From assembly GCA_949128115.1 (NCBI GenBank), contig OX421961.1, positions 89,449,277 to 89,513,276 of the forward strand: a stretch of DNA of 64,000 nt, read 5' to 3'. The notes under the pieces were generated by a model, which ran no database searches, was not told where the DNA came from, and saw only the letters and a list, made by a program, of their open reading frames with translations. Both the position numbers and the translations under genes were made by a program. This DNA comes from Anaspis maculata (Eukaryota; Arthropoda; Insecta; Coleoptera; Scraptiidae). Below are positions 24,001 to 33,443 of the stretch, piece by piece; positions within the stretch are counted from its first letter, which is position 1; the number at the start of each line of letters is the position of its first letter.

Positions 24001-24112
24001 TCTTATGTAAGCTCAAAAGATATTTCTTGAATTTGGCCTTATTTCCGTTTTTCAAGTTTGTGCCCTTGCTGTTTTCCTATTACCAAACACGGACAATAAA
24101 GCGTTGGAGTGA
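12004..24112 (+). CDS. SV2-like major facilitator superfamily transporter, 11 exons, complete
   Basis: Predicted membrane transporter of the synaptic-vesicle-glycoprotein-2-like branch of the MFS; substrate unknown. Exons: 12004-12103, 12161-12364, 12430-12592, 12646-12827, 12880-13064, 13120-13307, 13376-13517, 23288-23402, 23467-23626, 23879-24006, 24057-24112. They total 1623 nt (540 aa plus stop) with phases continuous at every junction. The ATG is the first after an in-frame TAA at 11965-11967. Family features: MFS loop motif GFLVDTLGRKK (about 111-121), GPFAAFTSYISEF, MPESPKFL (242-249), TLRLWLPQIF (344-353), DLFPTTLRTM in TM9-10 order, and the end PNTDNKALE. The loop after WLPQIF has sequons NGT (364) and NAS (392) and two cysteines, fitting a short extracytoplasmic loop. 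Intron 9 uses a GC-AG donor (AAG|GCAAGT). Family call is strong; orthology is not established. Confidence 0.93.
13976..14881. mobile_element. Foldback element with CAGRGTG-type ends, intron 7
   Basis: The ends CAGAGTGTGTTTTTTTTTAG and its counterpart CTAAAAAATACCCTG are inverted and flanked by TATA on both sides. A second inverted block (CAGTTTCAAGTTTTGTTTGA near 14064 with its complement near 14770) lies inside. The middle is diverged. No transposase was seen, so it is non-autonomous. Confidence 0.75.
16180..17290 (+). pseudogene. Heavily decayed LINE reverse-transcriptase region
   Basis: Short motif islands in different + frames match a LINE ORF2 in the expected order: MERWSEYFRELL, then LKNGKAPGHDKF (RT NGKAPGPDxI block), then QSGLRKK-like, and near the end GRPKEAWDATV and WNKGRTLAEDKRR-like text, which resembles the C-terminal tail of many arthropod LINE ORFs. 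Stops and frameshifts are frequent throughout. This is an ancient copy. Confidence 0.55.
17360..17720 (-). other. C/T-rich stretch with a minus-strand frame, unassigned
   Basis: The minus strand of 17406-17615 reads a lysine/glutamate-rich segment (EHLRSCEESLKEGR, then LLEEDEKGLKW). It has frameshifted continuations upstream. It may be more of the nearby LINE, but I recognise no domain. Confidence 0.2.
18515..18837. mobile_element. MITE, 323 bp, CAATGGCTACGTTTACACC termini
   Basis: The termini CAATGGCTACGTTTACACC and GGTGTAAACGTAGCCATTG are perfect inverted repeats. Inner subterminal repeats of GGGTCAGT/GGTCC type follow. No coding sequence is present. The target duplication was not resolved, so the superfamily is undetermined. 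Confidence 0.9.
18886..19157 (-). mobile_element. tRNA-derived SINE family 1, full-length copy
   Basis: On the minus strand the head carries an A box TGGCCGAGTGG (19133-19143) and a perfect B box GGTTCGAATCC (19080-19090), the two parts of an internal pol III promoter. The head resembles a Ser/Leu-type tRNA, but its anticodon region is a TTGGCGCGCCAA palindrome and the acceptor ends do not pair. The body and the GAGGCCTCACATAG end match the copy at 645-810. Confidence 0.9.
19206..19219 (+). repeat. Poly-G tract
   Basis: An uninterrupted run of about 14 G next to the SINE head. It is a simple repeat and a likely length-error site in the assembly. Confidence 0.8.
19725..19891. mobile_element. 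Foldback MITE, about 167 bp
   Basis: AGGTGCGTTCAGTCAGCT and CAAGTTTTAATTTTAGTCG are mirrored by CGACTAAAATTAAAACTTG and AGCTGACTGAACGCACCT. Only a short GC-rich loop separates the arms. TTATCT occurs on both sides (19719-19724 and 19892-19897) and may be a 6-bp target duplication. Confidence 0.88.
19898..20997. other. Intronic stretch with no recognised element
   Basis: Contains several short frames on both strands (20230-20531, 20596-20851), none with recognisable motifs. A GTGACGTCACGC palindrome (CRE-like) occurs at about 20590. I see nothing I can support as a gene. Confidence 0.3.
20998..23274 (-). mobile_element. 2.28-kb TIR DNA element with decayed minus-strand ORF
   Basis: The termini GGGTAGAGTAGGGTATATC (left) and their complement (right) continue inward as CCTGGTTAATCGTACCA and GTGGTCCCGATGACSG. 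TA flanks both ends. Minus-strand frames at 22098-22396 and 22440-22667 include GRPKQCFSEIS followed by a KRKR-rich run, which looks like the N-terminal part of a decayed transposon-associated protein, family unknown. No catalytic triad was recognised. The right end lies 13 bp before transporter exon 8. Confidence 0.82.
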
Positions 24113-24251
24113 ACCATGACGACGGCTGTATACCTACCAAAGATTTGCTGATGTTGAATTTTGTTTTTAATTTTGTAAGTTTCGTGAGTTACGAGTTTGA
24201 GTTTATCACTCACTATAAAGCTCAGACCATAAACTGTAAACGAATTGGTCC

Positions 24252-24257
24252 AATAAA
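24252..24257 (+). terminator. Polyadenylation signal of the transporter gene
   Basis: AATAAA lies 140 nt after the stop codon, in the expected place for the 3' UTR of the final exon. The cleavage site itself was not identified. Confidence 0.55.
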
Positions 24258-24274
24258 GATATCATAAACTAATC

Positions 24275-24355
24275 TAGCGTTTACCTTTTTTCGCCCCACT
24301 TCAAGTAAAACTAATAAGGACAATAAAAGGGGCGAACCTCAGGATAAACGCCTCA
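24275..24355. repeat. Small inverted repeat after the transporter gene
   Basis: AGCGTTTACC...TTCGCCCC is mirrored by GGGGCGAA...GGATAAACGCCT about 30 bp later. It is a short foldback, possibly a MITE remnant. Confidence 0.4.
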
Positions 24356-25148
24356 GTTTCTCGGGTTCGTGTCATGTTTACAAAGAGGCAGCAGCAAAAG
24401 CCGGATCCTGGACAAAAAATAAAAACTATTACCCGCTAACACTTCTGCTGAAAAAGGACGCCCTAGCGTTCCACAAGTATACCTACGCGTACCTAACATT
24501 CAAGAAATCGCTAAGTTGTTTAGTGGCACTTCAATTGAATAGGCATCATACAACGGGATGATCATTTTCCCTTTCATATTTTAATTTTGCTTTATACAGT
24601 TTGGAAATGCCGGTTACTTTTTCATTTCTGCAGGGCAACATTCAAATCCGTTTATGAATCGACTCCAGCACACAACATAAAACAAAGTTACATCGACGGT
24701 CTCCTTTCATTTTCCCTCTGGTGGACTCTACTTATCAGATTAAACTTCGATCTAATGTAGTCCAATTTCAAACAACTCCGCAGTGCTTCACTCCTTGATT
24801 TTTCCATCAGGCGGGCATTTTCCGTAAAATATAGGAGCCGAGAGCGAAATCAATGTCTAATGGAGTTAATGTTGCTTCGCCAAATGGATTTTACAGAAAC
24901 AACGTTCGCTTTAAGTTCAGTATTTCATTTCGGATTGCTTTTGAGATTTTAATATTTTAAAGCAAAAATCAAGAATTCAAAGAAATTCAGCTGATGGAAA
25001 TATTTATTGAGAAAATTTCTGCAATGGCGTCAAGGCGAAATACCAGAGGTAAAAAAAATAGAAGACTGAAATGAATAAAGAGACAGAATAAACGCAGGTC
25101 ACAAACCCGCTTTTCTCTTGATAGTGCGGGGATGTTAACAGCAATATA
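24356..25148. other. Gene-free stretch
   Basis: No recognisable gene or repeat between the 3' end of the transporter gene and the next foldback. Confidence 0.35.
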
Positions 25149-26304
25149 CAGGGTGATTCATGAGGTACCTTACATAGTCTAATGGGAGATATAGGACTTC
25201 GAGGCAAGTCAGGATCTACAGGAGAAATTTTGTTTTCTCTATTGGTTACGAAGATACGGGGTGTTTTGTGTGTTTCGTATGAAACTTTGATAAGCGATAT
25301 TTCTGGAACGGCTGAAGATATTTAGCTGAAATTCACCAGTAATATTTCTCTGTTGGAATTTATCCAGAAGCCATACCGGGTAAGTCAAAAGCTAGGGTCG
25401 GACTGGAAAAAATGTGCCCCTTTGTTATTTGACCAAAAAGTACATTTTCTGACCGCTTTTCGAAAAAACTGCTATCAGACACAAAAAGCTGAGGAAGAAT
25501 GTTTCAAGAATCACTCTTCAATTTAGATGTCACACATAAACGGTTCGACAATAAAATCAAAAGTAAAATTTGTGGGTGAGTTTCCGCTTCTGACCGGACA
25601 TAATCGACTCATTGTTTGATTGAATTCAGTCAAATTCATTTTTTGGCTTGTCTCTGTTGAATGGAGGGGCTTGGTTAAAGAAAATTCCCGAGCCGACCAT
25701 TTTTTTTTGACGAATTCGAGAGTGCAACACAAACTTAGACTCGATTTGGCCGAGAAAAAAATCTTCGGCTATGGAATTTTTTTTCAACCAAGCCCTTCTA
25801 TTCCACAGAGACAAGCAATGAATTTGAACGAATTCAATCAAACAATTGTCGATTTATCTTCGGTCCAAAAAGAAAAACTTAACCACAAAGTTTACTTTCA
25901 ATTTTATTGTCGAAACGTTATGGGTGTGCCATTTAAAGAGTGATTCTTGAATCATTTTTCCTTAGCTTTTCGAATCCGATAGCAGTTTTTCAGAAAAGCG
26001 GTTAGAAAATGTACTTTTCGATCAAATAACAAAGTGGCACATTTTTCTAGACCGGCCCTGAATTTTGACTTACCCGGTATGGCTTCTGGATAAGTTTCAA
26101 CAGAGAAATATTACTGGTGAATGTCAACAAAATATCTTCAGCCGTTTCAGAAATATCGCTTATCAAAATTCCACACGAAACACACAAAACACCCTGTATC
26201 TTCGTAACCAATGAAGAAAACAAAATTTCTTCTGTAGATTCTGACTCACCTCGAAGTCCTCTATCTCTCATTAGCCTATGTAAGGTCACTCATGAATCAC
26301 CCTG
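25149..26304. mobile_element. Foldback element, 1156 bp, CAGGGTGATTCATGAG ends
   Basis: CAGGGTGATTCATGAG at the left is mirrored by CTCATGAATCACCCTG at the right, with TATA on each side. The arms pair over roughly 550 bp (for example GGTTACGAAGATACGGGGTG with CACCCTGTATCTTCGTAACC, and AAGTACATTTTCTGACCGC with GCGGTTAGAAAATGTACTT). It is almost wholly palindromic. The similar open frames in each arm are mirror copies and not genes. Confidence 0.92.
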
Positions 26305-27373
26305 TATAGACCGAACATTGCAAATTGTGATACCGCGATGCCGTTTGGTACGAATGTTGTCTATACCACACTTTGAGAGATTGCTTTTGCTTGATTTCCT
26401 GTTTTTAGAAAATTCTCAACAAATCAGAAACTTAAACCTTAGTCAAGTAGTTAGACAAGTAAAACCTTGATTCAAGTTTTATTGAATATTTGAGAAACTG
26501 ATTGAAATAATAACCATGGTTCAAAGTCTCATGTCCAAATGTTTTACCATTTTTTGCTGCTAGATTTTAAGCAAAAGCAATTGCTTAATCTTTATTCACA
26601 AGGCCCATTGAGTTATGGCCGGGTTGTCTACCTAGGGTCAATTTCAAAAAATTACGCTATTCATTCGACTGTGGCGCTTATTTTTGGTCGGATCATGGTT
26701 TTAGTGGGACTATCGTACAATAATCGTTTGACATGTCTGACCGGACTGCATATCGTTTTAGGGGCAGGTGATGCCATAAATTACCGCGAATATACCTCTC
26801 GACCTGCGCTTCTAGCCTAGGAAAATTAGTTTTCGAGGTCAAACTTATAGTGGTATTCTGTAAAAAGTAACATTCCATAAACGCTCCTAATGTAAAAATT
26901 CCTGTAGGTCATTGGCTGTTGCCTAGGTAATAACAGCGTAACAGAGCCTTTACGGAATGTTATTTTTTAGAGAATCGCACCATTATTTGTATAATCAATT
27001 TTATGAACAATGTTTTGACTAGTGAATTTATTGCTCCGTAGCATAGGCAATCTTGAATCCCTAGAGATTTCCTATTAGATTTTTTCTGCATGAGGTCAAA
27101 GACGGAAGTACCGTCTTTGACGCCCGTGGTCCGAAAGTGACATTATTTTCCAACCTGTAAGGAATCACTCACTTTCCAACTTTGTGAAAGTTAGGAATAT
27201 ATCGATTGCTAACTCATTGTGAATAAACTACAGTTACCGTAGTGACAAAAAAATTTCAACTGAGGATACCTATCGAGTTCTCTAAACTAGAAATGTACAA
27301 ATAGTTTTGAACTCTTCGTATTTAACTGCAGATTGAGAAGCTTCAATTGCGAGAACACTCACCTAGTCATATA
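26305..27373. other. Gene-free stretch with a small hairpin
   Basis: GTCAAAGACGG/CCGTCTTTGAC forms a small hairpin at about 27097-27122. A 93-codon frame at 26539-26820 has no recognisable domain. Confidence 0.35.
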
Positions 27374-28593
27374 CAGGGTGATTCACCACCAAATGGACAT
27401 AGCTTAAGGATAGGTCCAGTTTTTCCAGGCGAACCTGGATCTGGTTTTGAAATTTTTCTAACGCTGTTCGTTTCGAAGCTACAGGGTGATTAATGTATTT
27501 CGTAGAATTTTTTGACAAGCCATAACTTTAAAACAACTCAACAGATTGGTTTGAAATTTCATGGGTTTATTCTTCTATTGATATCTGACACATCACTCTA
27601 TCAAAGAGTTGAAAATTTCCAGGGCCGGCCTTGAAAAAAAAATTTCAAAGCTTTTTTGAAAACAGACACTATGTATGCATATTATTCAAAATTTATTTTC
27701 ATATTCAAAAACTACATGAAACATGCTATCAATATCGCGGAAAAAATTGCTTGGCACCATCAAGCTGTCAAAAGAAAATTGATGATCCTGATGATTTTTG
27801 AAGTTGGGATTTTTTGTAAATTAATATTTTCAAATACCTATTCACAAATGATTTATTACGGCCCCACATTTCGTCATAAAAGTAAAAATTACATTTTTCC
27901 CGTTTTCTCAGTAGTAACAAAAAGTTTCAGCCGAATTTTCAAAAAATTATTGTCACGTCCCTCAGCTTCAGTTCTATCCCAATTTGAGCTGAAATTGAGG
28001 AACGTATCAAAAATTTTTTGAAAATTCTGATGAAATTTTTTATTATTTCTGAAAAAACGAAAAAAATGTCATTTTCATTTTTCTGACGAAACGGCTGAAA
28101 TTCAGTGGCATAATAGATCATTTGCAACTATTTGAAAATATTGATTTAGAAAAAATCCTAACCTCAAAAATCATTACGATTGTCAAAGTTTTCTTGACAG
28201 CTCAATGGTGTCAAGCAATTTTCTCCGCGTTATTATTGGCATGCTTGATGTAGTCTCCGAATTTGAAAATGAAATTTGGAAAATGTGCATACAGAATGTA
28301 TTTTTTTGAAAAAAGCTTTGAAGTTTTTTTTTACAAGGCCGGCCCTGGAAACTCCAAACTGTTTGATAGGGCGATGTGTCAGATATCAATAGAAGAATCA
28401 ACCCACAAAATTTCAATCCAATCTATTCGGTCGTTCTGAAAATACGGCTTGTCAAAAAATTCGACAAAATACATGAATCACCCTGTAACTTCGGAACAAA
28501 CAGTGTTAGAAAAATTTCAAAGCCAGATCCTGGTTCGCCTGGTAAAACTGGACCTACCCTTAGGCTATGTCCATTTGGTGGTGAATCACCCTG
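27374..28593. mobile_element. Foldback element, 1220 bp, CAGGGTGATTCACCACC ends
   Basis: CAGGGTGATTCACCACCAAA is mirrored by TTTGGTGGTGAATCACCCTG, with TATA on both flanks. The arms of about 600 bp pair almost throughout (GGGCCGGCCTTG with CAAGGCCGGCCC, CCCTGTAACTTCG with CGAAGCTACAGGG). The first few bases are the same as in the 25149 element, but the interior is unrelated. Confidence 0.92.
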
Positions 28594-28640
28594 TATACAG
28601 GGGGTACTAAAGAAACGAACGGAACTCCACGAAAACTAAC

Positions 28641-28824
28641 ATATTGCTACGATATTTCGCGTACGGGTTCGAATATAATTGAGACGATACTACAATCAAT
28701 AAATAACGTCAACAATTATCTACTTGGAATTATTTCACAGGTAATTCGCTTGTTTCGCACTCGTTACCACTTCGCATTCCAATTCAATACTGCCGCGAGC
28801 TGCCGGCTGATGCCTTATATAAGG
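28641..28824 (-). repeat. LTR-like repeat with TATATAAGG box, copy 2
   Basis: Read on the minus strand: CCTTATATAAGGCATCAG, ATTGAATTGGAATGCGAAG, GTCTCAATTATATTCGAACC, GTACGCGAAATATCG. It matches the repeat at 4471-4765 but lacks the 77-bp insert seen there. No second LTR or coding region was found beside it, so a solo LTR or fragment is likely. Confidence 0.6.
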
Positions 28825-29266
28825 CCTCCGAACAGCGTTCCCGAGCTTTCTGTCCACTTCCAGCACGTTTCATAGTGCTTGGCATATGCGGTTTCTAGAT
28901 CATTCCTGAATAATCACACACACCTTCCGCTTTCCATGTGTTCTGGAATCTGCACCTCCGCTAAAGTGGACTGATGTGCCTTGATCGAACGTTGGAGTCT
29001 CCATTCAGTTTCACATACACGAACGCTCTGGAATGCACCAGATCGCTCCAGACTTCTACACTGCGATCTAATGGATAGAAGGATCCAGAAAGATCGAGTG
29101 TTTACCAATATAAACGGGATCGCCGCTCGTAACAATATTTTTGCATTTTTGCCTGGGAAAACCTTCAAACACAAACTTTACGTCAAAAAACGACATGTAT
29201 TAAGCTCAAATGAGTTCACCAAGGGCAGTTTCAGAGTCACAGCTCACATCCTAGGTCTTGAGAGAG
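28825..29266. other. Gene-free stretch
   Basis: Frames of 86 and 100 codons overlap on opposite strands (28914-29174 and 28981-29283). Neither has a motif I recognise. Confidence 0.3.
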
Positions 29267-29516
29267 TTCCACAAAATCGTTGATTTTTACTGTCGGGAGG
29301 ATGCTACAGCTAATGTGGTAGAGTTGGCACCACGGAAAAGTTGCGACAGTGACTTCTTTTTTAGCATTTTTCGATAGTCCAATATCAGACCTATACATTC
29401 TAACGCTAAAAGAAGTCACTCCTCCGACATTCCTATGGTATCAGCCCTTCTATATTATTCCGAGTATTATTCCTCCTAATATCCCGCAACTGTAACAATC
29501 AACGATTTTGTGGTAC
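29267..29516. mobile_element. Foldback MITE of about 250 bp
   Basis: CCACAAAATCGTTGATT at the left is mirrored by AATCAACGATTTTGTGG at the right. An inner pair, AGTGACTTCTTTTTTAGC with GCTAAAAGAAGTCACT, lies between. It adjoins the LINE fragment that holds the LTR element. Confidence 0.75.
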
Positions 29517-29577
29517 AAATGGGATGGAGATGGGGACAGAAAGGTATATTGAGGAGGTCAGAGAAATCAAGTACCTT
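29517..29577 (+). pseudogene. LINE ORF fragment, left piece (split by the LTR element)
   Basis: The + strand reads ERYIEEVREIKY and stops exactly at the CCTT target duplication. The frame resumes at 33630 as LGYVFTRTNNGRAHIKEV. The KYLGY block is typical of the region after the palm domain in LINE reverse transcriptases. Confidence 0.7.
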
Positions 29578-29763
29578 TGTGGTAAGGCCCTTTAGGCTGA
29601 TGCTCGAATGACGGACAGGTGTTATATGTTTCATAGGTTTATTCTAATTGTTCGTTCCTAGTCTACGTTACAGCTTAAATAGGCATAGGTAATAATGACC
29701 GTCGAAGAATGTGCTGACACAAACTTGCGCTTCCACGCGACTATTAATAAGTAGGTCACTACA
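29578..29763 (-). repeat. 3' LTR of the mdg1/412-like element
   Basis: 186 bp with TG...CA ends, apparently identical to 33444-33629. The adjoining 29764-29774 is the polypurine tract (AAAAGGGGAGG on the minus strand), which marks this as the 3' LTR. Confidence 0.95.
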
Positions 29764-30304
29764 CCTCCCCTTTTGGGAGTATGATGCATACCTGTCAGGG
29801 AATGCGTCATTCTAACCATTTAAAAACTAAAAAATTCAATTCAAAAAAAAAAACAAATATTACATCATAATGGTATTTCAAAATAAATCAACCAAATGAT
29901 AGAATACCTAATAAATTTGAATCTGAAATCTTCGAATACCAAATCAAACTACAAAAATTACAAACATGGGAAATAGATCAAAATTTTGGGTTGTTGTACT
30001 CAATTTCATTCAAAACATTCAATTGCACTGCGCGCGCATACAGCACAATTAAACCTTTTTTCTGAAATTTGAATTTTTCAAAAACCAAAATTTTTTATAA
30101 CCAACTAAACATACTTATAGACAGTAGGTACAAAATTCACGAAAAATACACAAATACACACAATAAAATAATGAAAATCAGGCAGACAATTATTTACAGC
30201 TTGACACACAAAAAAATATATAAATCTCCGAATAGCAATGTTCGTGGTTAAAATACCTTTATTAATTGGTACTGGAGATGATACAATAGTGAAAATGTTG
30301 ATTT
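29764..30304 (-). other. 3' untranslated region of the LTR element
   Basis: AT-rich noncoding sequence between the ORF stop and the polypurine tract. The polypurine tract occupies its LTR-proximal edge. Confidence 0.7.
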
Positions 30305-31954
30305 TTATTTTCTTATATGAATGGGAAAAGTGTTTTCACCATCTTGTAATGCACTATTCGGGTCATCCAGTTCGATCTCCTTATATGGTTCATTTTGCAC
30401 AGCATCGAGTTTTTGTCTTTTTTCACTTTTCGCGTGTACAAAATTTCCAGTTTCTAACTGAATGGGATTTGCTCTAGAGTCGAGAGTTGACTTCCTATGC
30501 TCATTGTCTGTGATTGACAATTCGTGAGCTCTCTTTCGCGGAAATTTAAAACAATATTTTAACTCATTTGCAACATTTTCCATGTCATTGATCGGTTTCT
30601 TCAGTTTGCATAAGTCACAATTCTTTATGAAATTCACTACATCTTTTTTCATTTTCCTCCACTTGTAATACAATTTTAATTTCGACAACATTCTCTTGGA
30701 GCCCGCATGACCTCCAAGTAGTGGATCCTTATGAAATGTTTCTAAAATTTCTTTTCTGTCGTTTTCGTCGGATAGTGTGATAATAGGGGTACAAATCGCG
30801 ATTTTTACATGTGTGAGTACTTTACTTGCTATCCTTTTGAATGCGTTAATACCCACCAAATTCCATAGCTCTTCTTCATACTGAAGTTTCAACATATCAA
30901 GTCTATTCTCACCGGCTATTGTATTTAACCTGGTTAGCAGATGCTCTAAAGCACTGTTAACACTGGCGAGTCCTTTCTCATTACTTGAATAATAATAGTT
31001 TTTATCACCGGGAACGACCCTGGATAACAATTCTTTAGGTTTGTTATCACGAATGACTTTATTATCAACTCTAGTAGCACTCTGTAAATTGAAGTCTTGT
31101 ATTGCAAAACTAATCCGATTTTTGGAAACTTTGAACTTGAGCCGTGGTAATTCGAAAGTTTCTTTATTACTTGTTACTTTGAAAACGGTAACATTTCCGT
31201 TCAAAACGTTAGTTTCTTTTTGGTCAGAATTTTGAAAAATGTTTTCTTGTTTACTCTGGGCTGGGGTGTTTACTTTTGCTATATTCACGTTCAAAATATT
31301 TTGCGGACGCGTGTCTTTGTTTCCTGTTCTAAACGATCGAACGTTAAATTCTGAAACCGATTGACTCGACAGTTTTGGTTTCTTGCTTGCAATTATTGCT
31401 TCGCGCGTTCTATTCACCATTTTTGCTTCGTTAGGCGGAACTGTAGGCAGACTTTTACGAATTTCAATTGCCTTTTCTGTTGAATCAGATATGACGTTTT
31501 CGCTTTTAAGCTTTTTTACAATTTGGCAACGCGATGCGATTTTACGTGTGTATTGCGTTTCTGCAGAAAAATACATTGGAATTTCATGGCATTTATTTCC
31601 AAATTTCACAATTAACACAGACCTGCCGAAATCCAAAACACACTTGTATTTTTGAATAAAATCCGTGCCTAAAATTGCATCGCACGGGATGGGAAAATCG
31701 TCATCTACTACGTGAAATTCGTGGGAAATATTGAAATTTTTACCGAAGAGGGTCGCTCTGGTCGTACCTAGGGTTTCTGAAACCCCTCCTGTGACTCCTC
31801 TTATTTCGGCACGATTATCTGGATAAATAATTTGGTTTTTGTCGATTTTTTCGCGTCTGAATAAGCTCGAATCGGCTCCGCTGTCGATTAGAAAAGTTAT
31901 TGCTTTGTCGTGCGTTATGTCTGTGTGAAATTTAGCAAAACTTCCCCTAGCCAA
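30305..31954 (-). CDS. Protease plus integrase zinc-finger ORF (pol with RT deleted)
   Basis: Uninterrupted 549-codon frame in the -1 frame relative to gag. The first in-frame candidate codon listed is a TTG, so translation is most likely by frameshift from gag. Residues 20-100 are a retroviral-type aspartic protease: LIDSGADSSLF (catalytic Asp 24) and ILGTDF (94-99). After a long low-complexity linker, residues 407-453 form an integrase HHCC zinc-binding domain (His408, His416, Cys446, Cys449). No RT YxDD, RNase H or integrase DDE core occurs. The frame has stayed open despite the deletion, which is unlike a decaying copy. Function: processing of Gag in particles of an autonomous relative is an inference. 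Confidence 0.9.
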   Translation of the reverse strand: MARGSFAKFHTDITHDKAITFLIDSGADSSLFRREKIDKNQIIYPDNRAEIRGVTGGVSETLGTTRATLFGKNFNISHEFHVVDDDFPIPCDAILGTDFIQKYKCVLDFGRSVLIVKFGNKCHEIPMYFSAETQYTRKIASRCQIVKKLKSENVISDSTEKAIEIRKSLPTVPPNEAKMVNRTREAIIASKKPKLSSQSVSEFNVRSFRTGNKDTRPQNILNVNIAKVNTPAQSKQENIFQNSDQKETNVLNGNVTVFKVTSNKETFELPRLKFKVSKNRISFAIQDFNLQSATRVDNKVIRDNKPKELLSRVVPGDKNYYYSSNEKGLASVNSALEHLLTRLNTIAGENRLDMLKLQYEEELWNLVGINAFKRIASKVLTHVKIAICTPIITLSDENDRKEILETFHKDPLLGGHAGSKRMLSKLKLYYKWRKMKKDVVNFIKNCDLCKLKKPINDMENVANELKYCFKFPRKRAHELSITDNEHRKSTLDSRANPIQLETGNFVHAKSEKRQKLDAVQNEPYKEIELDDPNSALQDGENTFPIHIRK

Positions 31955-31971
31955 ATTAAAAGAAAAAATAT

Positions 31972-32703
31972 TTACTGAAGATGGTCTCCAAGACCCTGAC
32001 CGGTGGCCTGAAGACCGTTTTCGTTTCCCGACTCGAGACGCCTTTCATTGTAAGTGTCTTGTTTCTTTCCGTGATGATTATTATGAAAATTCTCACGGTA
32101 ATTAGGGAAATTTTCGCGCTGTCGGTTGTATCCTTCATTTTGGAAATAATTGACTTGAACAGCCTCTATATCGGTATTGGCTTCGACTACCTGAGCTATC
32201 AAATCCTGAATCGTATTAGGTTTACTCAATTTAAGCAATAATTTTGTAGTCGGTGATGCCGTATTTTTAATAACTGCCTTTTTGACTTCCGAAATCGTAT
32301 ATTTTTCAGCTACGTTAGCGGGGACTCCGTCCGATAAATAAGCTCGATTAAGTTTATGTGCCAAAATTTCTAATTGTGACGTGTATGATTCCATCGCTCC
32401 ATTTCTTGGATGAAGATTCATCAGTCTGGCTTGCACTGAATCCTTGGTCTCTGTTTTTATTACTCTTTTAAGCTTTACAATGATTTCGTCAAGAGATTTC
32501 TCATTTGAAATGCAGTTTCTAGCTTTACCGGCTAGTCTTGTTTTTACAAAAGCAATTGCAAGATTTTCGTTGCCAGTCTGATAAATCTTTATAAGTTCAA
32601 GAGCATCTATAAAGGTTTGGAATTTTTCGGAGTCTCCGCTAAACGTATCTTCTAAACTAGTAGAACATAAGTTCAGAAATTTTACGGCATCTAATTTCGA
32701 CAT
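31972..32703 (-). CDS. Gag protein of the mdg1/412-like element
   Basis: 243-codon frame starting at the ATG at 32703, just inside the leader. It has the helical capsid-like pattern of Ty3/mdg1 Gag: FSGDSEKFQTFIDALEL near the N-terminus, AFVKTRLAGKARNCI, then ESYTSQLEILAHKLNRAYL, and an asparagine/basic-rich C-terminus (about 195-230). No CCHC zinc knuckle is visible. The 3' end contains a GGGAAAC heptamer in the correct phase for -1 slippage into the protease frame. Confidence 0.88.
   Translation of the reverse strand: MSKLDAVKFLNLCSTSLEDTFSGDSEKFQTFIDALELIKIYQTGNENLAIAFVKTRLAGKARNCISNEKSLDEIIVKLKRVIKTETKDSVQARLMNLHPRNGAMESYTSQLEILAHKLNRAYLSDGVPANVAEKYTISEVKKAVIKNTASPTTKLLLKLSKPNTIQDLIAQVVEANTDIEAVQVNYFQNEGYNRQRENFPNYRENFHNNHHGKKQDTYNERRLESGNENGLQATGQGLGDHLQ
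32023..32029 (-). promoter_or_regulatory. Probable -1 frameshift heptamer (G GGA AAC)
   Basis: Read on the minus strand, the gag codons are ..tcG GGA AAC, a classic X XXY YYZ slippery site. It lies inside the roughly 26-codon gag/pro overlap. After slippage the -1 frame stays open into the protease ORF. Six nucleotides downstream begins a GGTCT that can pair with AGACC, a possible stimulatory stem. Confidence 0.7.
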
Positions 32704-33425
32704 TTTGGTAGTTTAGATTTATATTAAATTTTATGAAAAAATATGGAGTGCAAGTGCATCATATAAGAGTTTTTGACTTTTCCTAGGAATGTATGGTTAA
32801 TTTTGCAAATTTTGTCCGTTAAATCATCTTCAGCTAAACGAAAAATATTCCGCATTTTTGCAAATCCTATTCAATTATATTGGGAAATTTGCACTTACTC
32901 ATCATTTTTAAATTAGCGCTTTTTATGCGTCGTCGAAAACGGCGACGTCCACAAGATTGTTGCTGTTATAGTTGCTTGCTCGGACCGGAATATTGATGTA
33001 GGGCCGGGTGGTTCTTCTCTTCGCGCATCAAAAAGGAGCCTCTACTGGGTTGGATGTTGTCTTCGCGCATCAAAAAGGAGCCTCTACTGGGTGATGCTGA
33101 TTTCTTCCGTGTAATAAGCAGCGTTTTTGTAAAAATGAGCTGGCATCTCGTTTGACATTGACCTTCGCGGAGGGTTACTTCTGGCGTTTCGCCCTCCTGG
33201 ATTACTGCCGTTACTATCGCATAACGTCTTCGTGGATTGTTTTCTTTGCAGTCCCATTGTTGATGCTGGATTTACCCTTACACGAATGGTGGAGATGAGT
33301 TGTTGACACAGCGTCTACTTGTGCTCGAGGATGGGCTCAAGGAACTCATTTCTTGAAGTAGCCTTTTTTTGTCTTCTGCACTTTTAAATACTCTTACACT
33401 GCAGTACATAGGAAAGATTGCAAAT
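32704..33425 (-). other. 5' leader of the LTR element with a 32-bp duplication
   Basis: Noncoding leader between the primer-binding site and gag. A 32-bp block (starting CTTCGCGCATCAAAAAGGAG) occurs twice, at 33019-33050 and 33061-33092, offset by 42 bp. Such leader repeats could be packaging signals, but nothing in the sequence proves this. Confidence 0.65.
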
Positions 33426-33443
33426 CTTATGTCACGGTCGCCA
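33426..33443 (-). other. Primer-binding site (tRNA-Arg type)
   Basis: On the minus strand, TGGCGACCGTGACATAAG follows the 5' LTR immediately. The TGGCGACCGTGAC core is the tRNA-Arg primer site known from 412 and mdg1 elements. Confidence 0.85.

Noticed and set aside
25523..25943. Proteins within the 25149 foldback
   Set aside because: The plus and minus frames are mirror images from the two palindrome arms.
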